Assembly: GCF_001625215.2 (NCBI RefSeq)
Contig: NC_030386.2
Span: 22,972,545-23,036,544 of the forward strand
Length of the DNA: 64,000 nt
Direction of reading: 5' to 3'
Source of the DNA: Daucus carota subsp. sativus
Taxonomy: Eukaryota > Streptophyta > Magnoliopsida > Apiales > Apiaceae
A model generated the notes under the pieces. That model saw nothing but the letters and a program-made list of their open reading frames with translations. It made no database searches and was not told the DNA's origin. Each line of letters begins with the position of its first letter. Positions within the stretch are counted from its first letter, which is position 1. This document shows positions 38,280-49,796 of this stretch, piece by piece. The translations under genes and the position numbers were made by a program.

Positions 38280-39392
38280 TCAGCTCCTGCTCTGGCTGTT
38301 ATTGTGCCTTGACAACAAAACTTTCCCGCTATAAGAAAACGATCTTTGCATCAAAGATGGTTCTTTTCCCTCAGCCTTTTCTGTTGAAGAACTGCCCACC
38401 AATTTTCCCTCATTAGCATCGACAACATTCTTTACAGCAAACCCTAATCCACCAGAATTTACTGATGAAAAATCCATAGAAACTGATCTTCTTGTTGGTT
38501 GAATCACTTCATTCACCTCCAACTGATCAAGATTTCCCAAATCACCCTTTCTTTCGCTTTCTACCCGCGGTTCGCCTTCTACCCTTAAGCATCCTCTCAA
38601 TTCTAATTCCCCCCTTTCACTTTCACTTCCATTGTCAACCAATCCCACTCGGGCATCCTCCAAAACATTCTCCTCTTCAATCCTCTGTTCCTGAGCAGGC
38701 AAAACCGCCACACTACTCACAATCCCAGCACGACAAAGCGGACAATTAGTATGTGACCTAAGCCAAGTATCAATACAAGGAATATGAAAAGCATGATTAC
38801 ATTTAGGCAACAATCTCAAAGTCTCATTCTCCTGAAACTCACTCAAGCAAACAGAGCACTCTGTTCCTTCAACCAAACCTTCCCCTTTCTTATATTTACA
38901 AATTGTAATCGCACTAATCACAGATGGCTGCAACCCAACAGTTCTTATATACCAAATAGGATGATCCAACACAAACCCATGATCCTCATCAAGAAACTCT
39001 TGATGGGCATCCTCTGTTTGCACCCTCATCTCTCTCCTCACTCTTCTTGACCTTACTCTGTTTCCATACACTCTGTAACACTTGTACATCACAAAACACA
39101 AAACTATAGCAAACAATGTGACAAGCCCAACAATAAAAACTAAAGACCTCGTTGAAACCAGCAGCTGGTGGTGGCTGAATGATCCTTGAGGCGGCGGCGG
39201 CGGTGGTGGTGAAGAAAACAGAGCATCAGGCTCTGGCAAAGATATCTTACAAGACAAATTGCAAACAGAGAAACAGTCAGGGGGGCAGATTCCCCTGGGA
39301 TTTATTATAGCATCACAATATGGTTGACATAGCTGTTGTGTTGTGGGAACAAAGAATGGATCTTTGAAGAGTTTTCTATGAGATAAAGCCAT
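38280..39392 (-). CDS. ATL-family RING-H2 E3 ubiquitin ligase, 370 aa
   Basis: Intronless gene for a membrane-anchored E3 ligase. Residues 1-50 form a Cys-rich N-terminal region ([19 protein letters not shown]). A proline run (62-68) precedes one membrane helix (about 83-103, [20 protein letters not shown]). A basic stop-transfer (RVRSRRVRR) and the ATL GLD-like motif (VGLQPSVI, 152-159) follow. The RING-H2 runs from C179 to C220: CSVC, then [13 protein letters not shown] and CPLC, with a C3H2C3 ligand pattern and the Trp after the sixth ligand that contacts E2. The Ser-rich C-terminal tail is low complexity. Intronless structure and domain order are typical of ATL genes; the Cys-rich head with [12 protein letters not shown] resembles the ATL51-54 group, but the exact member is not assigned. 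Confidence 0.93.
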   Translation of the reverse strand: MALSHRKLFKDPFFVPTTQQLCQPYCDAIINPRGICPPDCFSVCNLSCKISLPEPDALFSSPPPPPPPQGSFSHHQLLVSTRSLVFIVGLVTLFAIVLCFVMYKCYRVYGNRVRSRRVRREMRVQTEDAHQEFLDEDHGFVLDHPIWYIRTVGLQPSVISAITICKYKKGEGLVEGTECSVCLSEFQENETLRLLPKCNHAFHIPCIDTWLRSHTNCPLCRAGIVSSVAVLPAQEQRIEEENVLEDARVGLVDNGSESERGELELRGCLRVEGEPRVESERKGDLGNLDQLEVNEVIQPTRRSVSMDFSSVNSGGLGFAVKNVVDANEGKLVGSSSTEKAEGKEPSLMQRSFSYSGKVLLSRHNNSQSRS

Positions 39393-39580
39393 AGATTAGA
39401 AGAGAAAACTAGGAGAAAACATGGGTATAGATGGATGGGTTTTTGGTAGAGGAAAGGTGAAATGGATGAGTTGAGGAAGGTGAGATGTTAAAGTTTGGTT
39501 TGCTTGGAATAATGGGGATAATAAGGAGCTTTTGACTTTTTCGTTTTAAGCATTTACACGGCGGCTATGCAATGTTGCAA

Positions 39581-40713
39581 ATAGAGGTGGCCAAACGGGC
39601 CGAACCGACCGAACCGGCACGCCCCGAACCGACTTTTTAACCGCCCGTAACCGTCTAAACACGGGCCGGTTCAAAACCGACATGAACCGATACTGAGCAC
39701 GTGCCGAATACGGGTTAGGAAATGGAAGACCGAACCGTAACCGGCCCGGAACCGCGGAAACCCGTGGAACCGGCCTGGTTTGAACCGCGGAACCGCGGAA
39801 CCGCGGTTTGAACCGCGGAACCGCGGAACCGTAGACTCGTGCATGGACCACCAATTTTTAGTCCATCAGCAAACTTCACAATGCTTTCTGTTCTTTTTGC
39901 ATGAGTTTTAATTTGTTAGTTTTTGTTTTATTTTGTTAATTTTAGTTGTTGTTTAGTTAGTTTAGTTTATTTTCGTTTACTATATAAAAAATTACTTAAT
40001 TTTATTTCGTTTCGTTTTAGTTTTTAAATTTCAGTAATTTTATTTGCAAAAGAATTAATTAATTTTGTTTCGGTTAAGTTTTTAAATTTAGGTAATTTTA
40101 TTTTTAAAAATAATTTAGTTAGTTTTATTTCGGTTAAGTTTTTAAATTTAGGTAATTATTTATTAGTTTACACTTTATTGATAATTAATTACATAATAAC
40201 ACTAAACAAAAATAATTTCCAAAACTAATATCATATAAAATTTTATTATCCAATTTTTAACATTAAAGAATTGTTAAAATTAGTTACATAATAATACTTA
40301 ACCCATTAATTTATTAATTAGTTGCATAATAATACTTAAACTAAATTAAAAAAAAATAAAAACAAAAAGAAACAAAAAATAAAACAAGTACTATGTGTCT
40401 CTGTTGGACTTGACAGTGACTCAGCCACTGAAAACTGCTGTACTTTAGTTACTAACACAAAGTCACATGCGCACACCCCGTGAACCGTATAACCGAACCG
40501 CAGAACCGCAGCCTGTTATTATTCGGCCCGAACCGCTGAACCGCAAAACCCGTGTAAACCGTATACCACGGTTACGATTTTCTTTTTCCCAGCCCGGCCC
40601 GGGCACGGCACGGACCGCCAGTTTGACGGGCCGGTTACGGTTCCACCGATGACGGTTCGGAACCCGCTTGAACCGGCCCGAACCGGCACGGCCCGCCCGT
40701 TTGGCCGGCTCTA
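39581..40713. mobile_element. Non-autonomous hAT element, 1133 bp, 8-bp target duplication
   Basis: Terminal inverted repeats begin TAGAGGTGGCCAAACGGGCC (left) and, read inward, TAGAGCCGGCCAAACGGGCG (right). The flanks are an exact 8-bp duplication GTTGCAAA (39573-39580 and 40714-40721), the hAT signature. About 250 bp inside each end is dense in ccgaacc/aaccgcgg words. The middle (39850-40460) is AT-rich with no transposase frame. It sits 190 bp upstream of the RING-H2 start codon, so it lies in that gene's promoter region. Confidence 0.88.
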
Positions 40714-41042
40714 GTTGCAAAGCTGGTAGTTGGCAAGTGGAGTTATTAAAATACTCCATTAATCTAATGAGAATCATGTTCTTGCTAGTGACACTATTCT
40801 GTAATATGCCGACTGGGAAACAGGAGTGCAGGAGGAGTATTTAGCAAGTTGACTTCGAATATGGACTCAAATTTAAGATTTGATTTTGTCCCTGCGTTTC
40901 GAGTAAGGTCGCATAACGGGCCATCATTATTGTGAGAGTCGACTCTCCTCACACTTTTATTTCTTTATCGATAAGTCTTCTTTGTTCTTTCATTTTCTTT
41001 TATGTTTAATCGGTTTTCAACAAAATTTAGAATTTTAGATAT
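40714..41042. other. Short intergenic interval
   Basis: No gene. It contains ccctgcgtttcgagtaaggt at about 40890, a word repeated at about 41300 in a Stowaway-like relic. Confidence 0.4.
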
Positions 41043-41242
41043 GAGGAATGTTAGGTATCCCAAAAGATTTTCCCAAAAATTGTTACCAAATGATGTGGCA
41101 AACAAGTGGAGAGTTATGATTGGGTGATGGATGAATCTAAAGGGGGCCTCATTATTTTGGGAATAAATGCAACCAATCAGGATTAGACACCTCATTTGGG
41201 AAAAAAATTTGGGACAATTTTTTGGGGTCCCTAGCATTTTCC
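41043..41242. mobile_element. 200-bp MITE with 9-bp target duplication (Mutator-like)
   Basis: The left end gaggaatgttaggtatccc and the right end, read inward, ggaaaatgctagggacccc are imperfect inverted repeats. The flanks are identical, TTTAGATAT at 41034-41042 and 41243-41251. A 9-bp duplication is typical of Mutator-like elements. No coding sequence. Confidence 0.75.
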
Positions 41243-41285
41243 TTTAGATATTACTCCCTCTGTCATCCTTAATTCTTTAGATATT

Positions 41286-41500
41286 TTAGATATTACTCCC
41301 TGCGTTTCGAGTAAGGTCGCATTCGAATGTATTACAAAATATAGTTTGATAAAAAATTTGAATTTTTTTTTTCTGAATAAATATTTACGGTCTAAATTTT
41401 TATATAAAAAGGAAAAATTCAAAAAAAAAGTTATGAAACTATATTTTATATGCGTTTTAAAATGTGTGTCGAGTAATGCAAAATAAATATAAAGAAATGG
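41286..41500. mobile_element. Stowaway-like MITE relic
   Basis: Starts ctccctgcgtttcgagtaag and contains aactatattttatatgcgtt and tgtgtcgagtaatgcaaaat, matching the inner part of the Stowaway copy at 63743-63997 (aactatattttatatgagca, cgtgtcgagtaataaaaaat). Its right terminal repeat is lost. Confidence 0.5.
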
Positions 41501-43080
41501 GAAATAAATAATTTAATGTAATTGAAAAAAAAATTACATTAAATTATTAATTGAACATAATATGTGGAATATGATTCGTTTTGAAAATATAAAATTGAAG
41601 TATATGATGTACAATTAATTTTGGAAATAACTAACACTAAAAATTAAAGTGGAGTACCTTATTATTAATGTTTGTTAGTCATGTACATATTTTTTAAATG
41701 TCAAATCTGTTATATATTGATATTATTTTTGTCTTACTACGAGTTTCATAGTATTTCGAAAAGAATTATATGATATTTTGAGAAATAACATAACCCGCAT
41801 CGATTTTAGGAGGATGGTCGATATCACTTGAATTCACCTCCCACAATAAAAATTTGCCCATATGTTCTCAGCATCAGACTTTGCATGATGTCTATGTCAA
41901 AGTCAACTAGTATTGGACAGCTTAATATGTCATTATAATATTTTTTTAAAATCAAAAAATTTAGACGTTATATGTGTTAAGGGATCTGAAAATAAAATAA
42001 TTATTTGTTTAGCTCAGTTTTATTTCACAATTGAAGGTTTGAAAATTTGTCCGGACTGAATTTTAATATTTTGTTTGTTAAATATTTTATTTAAATAAAA
42101 TCATTTGTCTTTTCTTAAAAAAAATACTAGCAGAACGGATATGAGATAGCGAGCTCTTGGATTGAGCGAGGTGTATAGGATTTGTTGGAAGCCTTGACGA
42201 ATTTCCAGTGGATCTGGATGATTTAGGATTGGGCGCCCATTGGGTACAAATGTTAGGTAGAGGTGAATGATATTGATATTTTCTTTTTCATTTTGTATTT
42301 TAATAATTTCATTTGAGTAATTATATATACACACACTTAAATCAATATCAATACGTTCTTCAGCAATGTCAAGCGATAGTGGTATTAAAAAAAATGAAAG
42401 TTGTTGCAAGCAAAGGTAGTTATAGATCGTTACGTGGGAGTCGACAAATTCACACACGGGAGAAGGATATAGTCTTGATATGATATTGATGCACGATATC
42501 AATAAAATGATAAATTAACTATTAGTGATGTATGTTTGTTAGTTATTCTTTTATAATATTTGTTTTGTTCATCGGACATGTTTATTGTTGTTAATTTTTA
42601 TATGATTTACTTTGTACACTGGAAAATATTATTCATGCATTATTTGTTTGCTCCGTTCAAACAACTTTTAAGTGAAGACTATTCATACAATATTAAAAAA
42701 ATAAAAGTCGTTACAAGCAAGGATAATTATAGACCGCTATCTCACGGATTCAAGTTAGATGTTTTTGTGCACAATCAATCCAAAAAAATTGGAGTAAGGT
42801 GACAATGTATGAACATGATTTCTTTTCAGAAAAAGAAAACCACAAATAAAATTAAGATTCGTCGTGTTTTAAATTGTTAACTAAAAATTTATTTTCATTT
42901 TTTCACCATGAATTATAGTCCAATTTTACAATTGTATATATTAGTATTGGTATTACATCAAGATTTTTATAATATAAAATTTATTTTATACTAAAAATAT
43001 TAATTTTTAATCATTAATATACTTTTTATAGACACACAAAATTATTGCATTCTACAAATATTAATATTGAATCATTAATA
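41501..43080. other. AT-rich intergenic interval
   Basis: No gene recognised. Two related 50-bp pieces, at 42387-42440 (agttgttgcaagcaaaggta) and 42693-42746 (agtcgttacaagcaaggata), suggest an old duplication. Short tandem words (aatcattaatata..tttttatag) occur at 43005-43092 just before the hairpin below. Confidence 0.4.
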
Positions 43081-43118
43081 TAATTTTTATAGGCCGCCGC
43101 AACACGCGGCTCAGCTAG
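43081..43118 (+). mobile_element. Second Helitron-type 3' end
   Basis: A hairpin gccgc-aacac-gcggc (43096-43110) is followed by tcag and CTAG (43115-43118), with T next. Preceding tandem AT-rich words resemble the layout before the 34.6-kb end. The 5' boundary is not found. Confidence 0.5.
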
Positions 43119-43729
43119 TTATGATCAATTTTTACCATCTTATAAATCACTAATTGTTTTTTATATAAATTATAAAAAGTTATAATTACTTAATTTGTAT
43201 ATTTACTTTTGGCTAGCCACTTTTGATCCCTCTTATCGGGTTTTGTGGACTTGTAATGTCTCCAAATATTACTAGCGGCATGCCACTAAAATTTTAACAA
43301 TATATATAAAAAAAATAAAATCATTTGAAGTTCTAATGTTCAGATCACTCATGAGTCATGACAGAATGATCTTCACCAGTCTGCTGTATCAAAGAAAAAC
43401 CGGAACAAATATACAATATACATCCTGCAGAGTATTCTCCTTGAAGCATTTGATAAGTTATATATAACTTGCAAGGAACCAGGATAGTTGCTTAGATTTT
43501 TTGTACTAAATAAACCTGATTGCTTTTCTAAATGCAACAGAAAACGCTATACATCATACCTTGGCGTGTTTAACCACTTGACAGCCACTAACTTTAGCCT
43601 TAAGTTGCCTTTCTCAACACTTTTTACACACTAAAGCCATAAAAAAGGGTCCAGAATGGCAGATTTTATGAGCTTGATATGCAAGTTTTTCGTATATATT
43701 GGCAAATTTAGCCGAGTACATTGTATTAG

Positions 43730-44981
43730 ATGAAAACTTTAACTTTGTTCAAAATGCCTTCTACAAATGCTTGTAAAGTCGGAAACTGGATCACCCTATT
43801 GTTGTATCGTTATAGAGCGAGTGCTCGTTGTGCTGGCTATTCGTCGTCGTATCCTGGATTAAAGTATGCAGTGCAGATGTGTAGGCAAGGGGGAGATGGT
43901 AGCATTTTGCAGCAAAGACAGAGGTTTTGCAGTTATAGTAGTGCAGGGTTCACAAAACATGAGATCGACATGTAATTAACCTTTCCATAATTTCTATAAT
44001 TTTTTCGATTCTACTTGGTTATGTTGTTCAAAATATGATTAATCTGTAAATTTTAGGTTGAAAAAGGAGAACAACAAGGTTGAAGTTCATTCAGCTACAC
44101 CAGCTCATCCAGGGCATAAAATTTCTACCTGGTATAACATCCGGAACTGATGAACGACTCTATTAGTAAATTTTGGGCGATTTAAGTATCTCTCCAGACA
44201 CTTATTTAAACCTTCGTAATATTGCAGGTTAAAATGGCTTGTGGCATCAGCATTCTCCGTGCTGGTACCATTTCTAAAGCAAAAATGGGACAATTTGTTG
44301 TTGCTAGAAGGTATTTGATCACTACGGGTACACACTTTACAGAACGTGCGTTCTTAAAAAAACTGAAGCAATTAGTAAGCAAATTGAGAAATATACATGT
44401 GTATGTCTCACTCGGAAGTAGGATGTGGGATTTTCGCTAAATGGTGAACTTATATCTGGCGCTTACCTTTAATTATCATAATAAGATAATTGAGCGGATT
44501 TTTAACTAATTTAGGGTGTAAATCATTATAGCTAGAAAAAATGTCAGCGCCGCAGAGGAGATTGAAAATTTAAATGTGAAATTATTTTTGTTTAAACTTT
44601 GGCCAGGGAAGTTGGAGAAGGCAGCAGAAGAGGTGGAATATGTAGCAGAGGTGGTAGAGAAAGTGGCAATCACGACGGAAAAGGTGTCAGCCGAGGTGGC
44701 TAATAATCTCCCCGGAAACAGTAAGCTCAAGGAAACAGCTCTTATTGTTGAACATTTATCAAGTGTTGCAGCTTCCGATGCTCAGCTAGCTGAAAATATT
44801 CTTCACAAGGTACTATCTCTACTTGCTCAGTTTTCTCTACTATCAGAGACTATTGAAAGTCTTTAATTAATTTTCTTTTGGGCATTTTCAGGCTAATGAT
44901 TTGAAGGAAGATGTGGAAGAACTAGAGAAAATAGTTAAGCCTGTAATTGATCAGATTGGACATGTAAAACATGTTAATTAA
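43730..44981 (+). CDS. Unknown plant protein with one membrane helix and long helical tail, 230 aa
   Basis: Five exons join in phase: 43730-43971, 44057-44131, 44228-44310, 44607-44809, 44892-44981. The first 80 residues are Arg/Ser/Tyr-rich with few acids (YRYRASARCAGYSSSYPGLK), consistent with an organelle transit peptide; an inner ATG nine codons in is also possible. A hydrophobic segment follows (about 106-122, WLKWLVASAFSVLVPFLKQK with the junction Trp), then an amphipathic helical tail with heptad-like repeats (EKAAEEVEYVAEVVEKVAIT, VSAEVANNLPGNSKLKETAL, DLKEDVEELEKIVKPVIDQI). I know of plant proteins of this layout but no assigned function. No enzyme motif is seen. Being plus-strand, five-exon and frame-consistent, it is probably a real gene. 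Confidence 0.72.
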
Positions 44982-46361
44982 ATCATTCAATATAATTAAA
45001 TTATTCATTCACATTTGTTAAACGACCAATTCTTATGGAACCGAGGGTCGCAGGGGGTCGGGTTTTTGAGTCTCAGCTCTCATATCATGTTAAATGACCA
45101 ATTTTTCTAAAATCTCAAGGTGTTGGAAGGAAGGTTTTTACCATCATAATATTTTTTAACATCATTTAAGCACAGTGCGAAAAAGGTTAAAATAAAAGAA
45201 ATTTGATATATAATTTTTTCTTCAGGGTGATGGTATGTGATTATAGTCGCGTTATTAATTTTGGTTGTACAATTTTGGTGAATCATACGTTGTTCCATGG
45301 AAGCACTATCAATATCATGGGTCATATTCAAGTTTTAAATATAAGATGGGGTGGAATCTTGAGACTTTTCAGCTCCAGGAATCCAGCAAAGATGATCGAT
45401 GAGTCTGTGAAGGTGAGTGAACAAGGGATTCGGCTTATCTTATACGTGTCATATGCCTAGCTTTCCTTTTTAATGCTTTGTTACTAGGGTTTGTCTAGTG
45501 AATGCCCATGACCACATGCTAAGCACCAATTCTATAATTTTGATGGATTTTAATTAGTGTGGTTGATGAATTTGCAGGGGGTCTACCAAATGAGAGCCAA
45601 TCAAAATCACTAAAATTTATGAATTTTAATGCTTAATGTGTGCCCATGGGCACTCACTGGAAAAACCGTTGCAATATCTAAAGAAGTGGTAGATATTATA
45701 CATAAATATGTCCAGCAGTTCTGTTGTTTATTAGTTGACAATCAAATCGATGAAAACTACTAGTAGCATCCTTTTTTGGCTAAGCATAATACTTTACCCA
45801 ATTTTTACAAGGGAATGGCAAAGAAGATGAGAACACGGGACTAATTCTTGAAATATAGCGCAAAATTTATTTGAAATGTTTTTTTGATATTTTAAAATTT
45901 TAGATGCGCTAATTTTCAATACGATATCAGAGTCAGATTTGACGGAAGTCTCAGGTTCAACTCTCCGTCACCCTAATATTCTCATAGTATAATCTAAACA
46001 CACGTCATCCACTCTTCAACCGAAAGTTGGGAATTCGAGTGAGAAACAGTGTTGAAAATATAAGATTTCAAATGAATCGGTTATATAAGATTTTAGATGG
46101 ACTGATTATCAACACCGACATGGGTGAACTTCCGTATTCGCAATTTGCATGAATAATACCACGTGAGACCCACATCGATTACATAAGCATTTGGTCGTGA
46201 AGTAAGTTCAAAACTCATATCAATGCAACGTCAAGTTTGGTCCCTGTGTCATGCACTCTCCTTTTCAAGTAATTTTCACACCATGTGATCAAGTCAGAAA
46301 TTCATCTGCATGGCCTCACCCTCACATGTGTATCACGGCATTGGAGGATAATTTGTGCGCC
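44982..46361. other. Intergenic and BAHD upstream region
   Basis: Contains a MITE (45488-45667) and a tRNA-like stretch near 45925-45975 (gatatcagagtc ... ggttcaactctccgt). An exon-like open piece at 45355-45412 (ending GT) was not recognised. The rest is the promoter region of the acyltransferase gene. Confidence 0.4.
45488..45667. mobile_element. 180-bp MITE with 40-bp imperfect terminal repeats
   Basis: The left end ggtttgtctagtgaatgccc and the right end, read inward, ggtttttccagtgagtgccc are inverted repeats that extend through cacatgctaagca / cacacattaagca. No clear target duplication was found, so the superfamily is open. Confidence 0.6.
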
Positions 46362-46369
46362 TATATATG
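46362..46369 (+). promoter_or_regulatory. TATA box of the BAHD gene
   Basis: tatatatg lies about 65 bp upstream of the acyltransferase start codon, in a suitable position for a plant TATA box with a short leader. Confidence 0.5.
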
Positions 46370-46430
46370 TACGAGAATCAAAATCAACATGTCATTGCCA
46401 AAACCCAAGTTCTAATACAGGCAAAACAGA

Positions 46431-47723
46431 ATGAAGGTTCAGATTCTAACAAGGGAGTTTGTGAAGCCCTTAATCCCAACTCCTCCTAATCTTCGCAACT
46501 ACAAAATATCTTTCACTGATGAGCTTGCTCCAGTCATTAATGTTCCCAGCATTCTTTACTATCAAGCCCATGAAAAAATCAAAGCCACCTCAATGTGTGA
46601 CATCCTAAAAACTTCAGTCGAAAAGGCCTTGCCTAAATTCTACCCTTTTGCAGGAAGATACGTAAAAACCAGCCGTGTTATTGATTGCAGTGACCAAGGA
46701 GTTGAGTTTGTGACAGCGCAAACAGATAGCCAGCTCGCGGAGATTCTTGGCCTGGGAAAGAAACTGAAGGTTGAGCTTATTGATCAGTTACTTCCATGTG
46801 ATGTTCAAGAAGCTGATGAAGTCACAGACCCCTTGTTATGCATTCAAGTCACTATGTTTGACTGTGGTGGCCTGGCTCTTACTATGTGTTTTGCACATAG
46901 GATTGGTGACGCGTCAACCATAAGCGCCTTCATGGCAGGAATGGTTGCTGCAAGCCAAGGCTTGAGTTTAGAATTATTTCACCCGAGTTTCGATGTGGCC
47001 TCATCCTACCCTGGAAAAGGCCTGCCTCATTGGAAACTAAACTGGACAAATAAGAATGTCACAAAGAGGTTTGTGTTCGACAGTAAGGCGATAGAAATAC
47101 TACGAAACAGGGCCAGGCTTACAGGTGCCAATGGCAAAAGTAAGCCCTCAAGAGTACAATTGGTTAATGCAATCATATTGCAGGCTCTTATTAGCATAGA
47201 CAGGGCTAAATATGGTCATTTCCGCGCCACATACTTTATGCAGACAATGAATTTGAGGGAAAAGGCTAATCCCCCTATACCAACAGAGTCTTTTGGGAAC
47301 CTATTTGGCCTTGCCACCGTAAATCTTGAGGCTGGCCAAGCCAAGGACAAGGGATATGGACACCATGCAGACATGCTAAGTGATTCGGTGAAGGAGGCGC
47401 TTGAGGCCTACAAAACCATGTTGTTGCATCATGAAGATGGTCACAGGAAGGTGATCGATCCGTTCTTGGAGTCGAATGAGAAGATGAGTGATCCGGATGT
47501 GAATGCCATAATGCATACCAGTTGGAGTAGATTTCCTTATTATGAAGCTGATTTTGGTTGGGGAACTCCTGTATGGGCAAGTGCTGCTTCTTTGCCTCTA
47601 AAGAATGTGGGTATTTTGCTGGATACAAAAGACTGTACAGGGATTGAAGCATGGGTTTACTTAGAAGACACTGATGTGCCCTTGTTTGAACAACACCCTG
47701 ATATCTTGGCCTTGACCACATAG
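46431..47723 (+). CDS. BAHD acyltransferase, vinorine synthase-like, 430 aa
   Basis: BAHD enzymes move an acyl group from acyl-CoA to an alcohol or amine of specialised metabolites in the cytosol. The intronless frame starts MKVQILTREFVKPLIPTPPN, a head typical of the vinorine synthase-like clade. The catalytic HxxxD motif is HRIGD (156-160) and the structural DFGWG motif is intact (374-378, ADFGWGTPVW). YPFAGRY (71-77) is a further family block. Length is normal. The acceptor cannot be predicted from sequence. No transit or signal peptide is visible. No neighbouring gene belongs to an obvious specialised-metabolism cluster. Confidence 0.94.
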   Translation: MKVQILTREFVKPLIPTPPNLRNYKISFTDELAPVINVPSILYYQAHEKIKATSMCDILKTSVEKALPKFYPFAGRYVKTSRVIDCSDQGVEFVTAQTDSQLAEILGLGKKLKVELIDQLLPCDVQEADEVTDPLLCIQVTMFDCGGLALTMCFAHRIGDASTISAFMAGMVAASQGLSLELFHPSFDVASSYPGKGLPHWKLNWTNKNVTKRFVFDSKAIEILRNRARLTGANGKSKPSRVQLVNAIILQALISIDRAKYGHFRATYFMQTMNLREKANPPIPTESFGNLFGLATVNLEAGQAKDKGYGHHADMLSDSVKEALEAYKTMLLHHEDGHRKVIDPFLESNEKMSDPDVNAIMHTSWSRFPYYEADFGWGTPVWASAASLPLKNVGILLDTKDCTGIEAWVYLEDTDVPLFEQHPDILALTT

Positions 47724-48628
47724 CTGATTGAGCTGAAGAATCAATTGCAGCCCGTTCACACAGTATACGCATCTTAGTGCTAAAATTTGGTTTGCTATGG
47801 TTTTTTATGACAATTCAGTTTGAGTTCCAAGAATTTGATATGCAGTGTCTGTATGATTGTCATAAAATAAAATTGCCCTGTTAGCTAGCGCAGTTGTGTT
47901 AATGTCTTTTCCTATTTCCTGTCTATTTCCTAGTGTTTTGGTAAATTTGGGAGTCCAGTAAATGTCAACTCACATATTAATATCAAGTGTTTCGACAAAT
48001 TTGGGAAGTTAGCGCGGCTTAAATTAGGTATACGTACAGGCTCACAAATATTTCCTATACTCTTATCTATACTCCTATGAGTCCTATCTAGTATCTAGTT
48101 TAGATAAGAGTATATGAATTACCTGTGGGATTTCTACTGTGTTAGACAGAAATCCTAAACGGTGTTATACTCTTGGATGGAAATACTTGCAACTTGTGCT
48201 TATTAGACCGCTCAGGAAAAGGGGAGCTATGTATCTTCCTTCCCCGGTCCTTGTGGAGTGGGGAAGATAGCTCACACTTCTCATCAATACAGGTTTACTC
48301 ACCTGACGATCTAACAAGTAACATTTCACATTTTAAATTACCACTACTTCTATTGACTACTTCAAAAGACGAAACCATTGTTTTGGTCAAGAATTGGTTG
48401 TACACGATACGATGATGGAAACTAATTTTTTCTTCCAAAAAAGAACGCAATTAAATTGGTGAGGCAAAAAATAATTGCTAGACATGTTAACGATGATGAA
48501 ACTAATTTTTTCTTCTAAAAAACGCATTAAATTCGTTAGGCAAAAAATAATTGCTAGGCATTAATCGAAGAAAGATTTCATATATGTTAATAAATAAATC
48601 TGCAAGTATTACACAACCATTATAGATC
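47724..48628. other. 3' flank of BAHD gene and intergenic
   Basis: No gene. 48412-48565 contains two tandem copies of about 75 bp (aaactaattttttcttcyaa ... gcaaaaaataattgctagrc). Confidence 0.45.
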
Positions 48629-49684
48629 GACTTAATTACCAAAAAAACTATTAAACTTATGTAATTTTTTCATTTTAACCATAAAACTAATTTTGTTGCA
48701 GAATAATGCAACTAACTAATATAAAATCTATTTGAGGGAACCCCATTTTAATGAATCTCTAACCATAGTTAATTCAAAATTGACATGGATGTCACATGCA
48801 GTACAAGACATCAAATTTTTTGATTTAATCTTAAAAATTTACTTAATCAATTATACATGCATCATAAGTGAGCTATATTTACATTATTAATATTTATAAC
48901 AATAAAATTTTAAATTATTATCAAGTAAAAAATTAATTTAATTTAATTTATAATTTGTTTTGACTTGTAAGAATTACTGCCATTTTAAAATTTATATATT
49001 ATATATTAATATCATTATGGAATTTTATTTATTATCAAAAAATATAGAATATAAATTGAATTTTTTAGATGAATACTAGTCGAATGAAATTTTATATTTC
49101 AAAAAATTACTAACAAAATGTATAAAGAATCGTTATAGTTTTGAGATTACTGAAGGGTGTTTGCATAATATTTAATAAAAACTATAACGATTCTTTATAC
49201 ATTTTGTTAGTAATTTTTTGAAATATAAAATTTCATGCAACTAGTATTCATCTAAAAAAATCAATTTATATTCTATATTTTTTGATAATAAATAAAATTC
49301 CATAATAATATTAATATATAATATATAAATTTTAAAATGACAGTAAGTTCTTATAAGTAAAAAAAATTATAAATTAAATTAATTTTTTACTTGACAATAA
49401 TTTCAAATTTATTGTTATAAATGTTAATAATGTAAATATAGCTGACTTTTGATGTATGTATAATGGATTAAGTAAATTTTTAAAATTAAATCAAAAATTT
49501 TGATGTCTTGTACTGCATGTGACATCCATGTCAACTTTGAATTAACCATGGTTAGAGATTCATTAAAATGGGTTCCCTCAAATAGATTTTATATTAGTTA
49601 GTTGTATTATTCTGCAACAAAATTAGTTTTATGGTTAAAATGAAAAAATTACATAAGTTTAATAGTTTTTTTGGTAATTAAGTC
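48629..49684. mobile_element. Foldback element, 1056 bp, about 0.5-kb arms, 9-bp target duplication
   Basis: The two halves are near-perfect reverse complements of each other. The left end gacttaattaccaaaaaaac is mirrored by gtttttttggtaattaagtc at the right end, and matching continues inward to ctataacgattctttataca near 49125-49205, leaving a centre of about 40 bp (around 49138-49180). Exact 9-bp flanks TTATAGATC lie at 48620-48628 and 49685-49693. Long inverted repeats with 9-bp duplications fit Mutator-like foldback elements. There is no coding capacity. The right end lies about 100 bp downstream of the AGP stop codon. Confidence 0.88.
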
Positions 49685-49796
49685 TTATAGATCCAACTAT
49701 TACTAGTACTACTATACTCCTATATAACATTAATATAATTAATTCTAATTATTGATAAATAAAATCCTAATTAAAACCCGATAAAACCTCTTCCAT

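Noticed and set aside
39546-39854. Arg/Pro-rich open frame in the hAT element
   Set aside because: Produced by ccgaacc-type repeat arrays in the subterminal region, not by coding constraint.
40463-40777. Second Arg-rich open frame in the hAT element
   Set aside because: Same cause: repeat arrays of the right end read in frame.
45203-45460. 85-codon plus-strand frame after the unknown gene
   Set aside because: An exon-like GT follows it, but there is no homology, no matching acceptor phase and the upstream gene has already ended.
47275-47772. 165-codon open frame opposite the BAHD gene
   Set aside because: Antisense to a conserved, intact BAHD reading frame and extending past its stop; no start context or recognisable domain.
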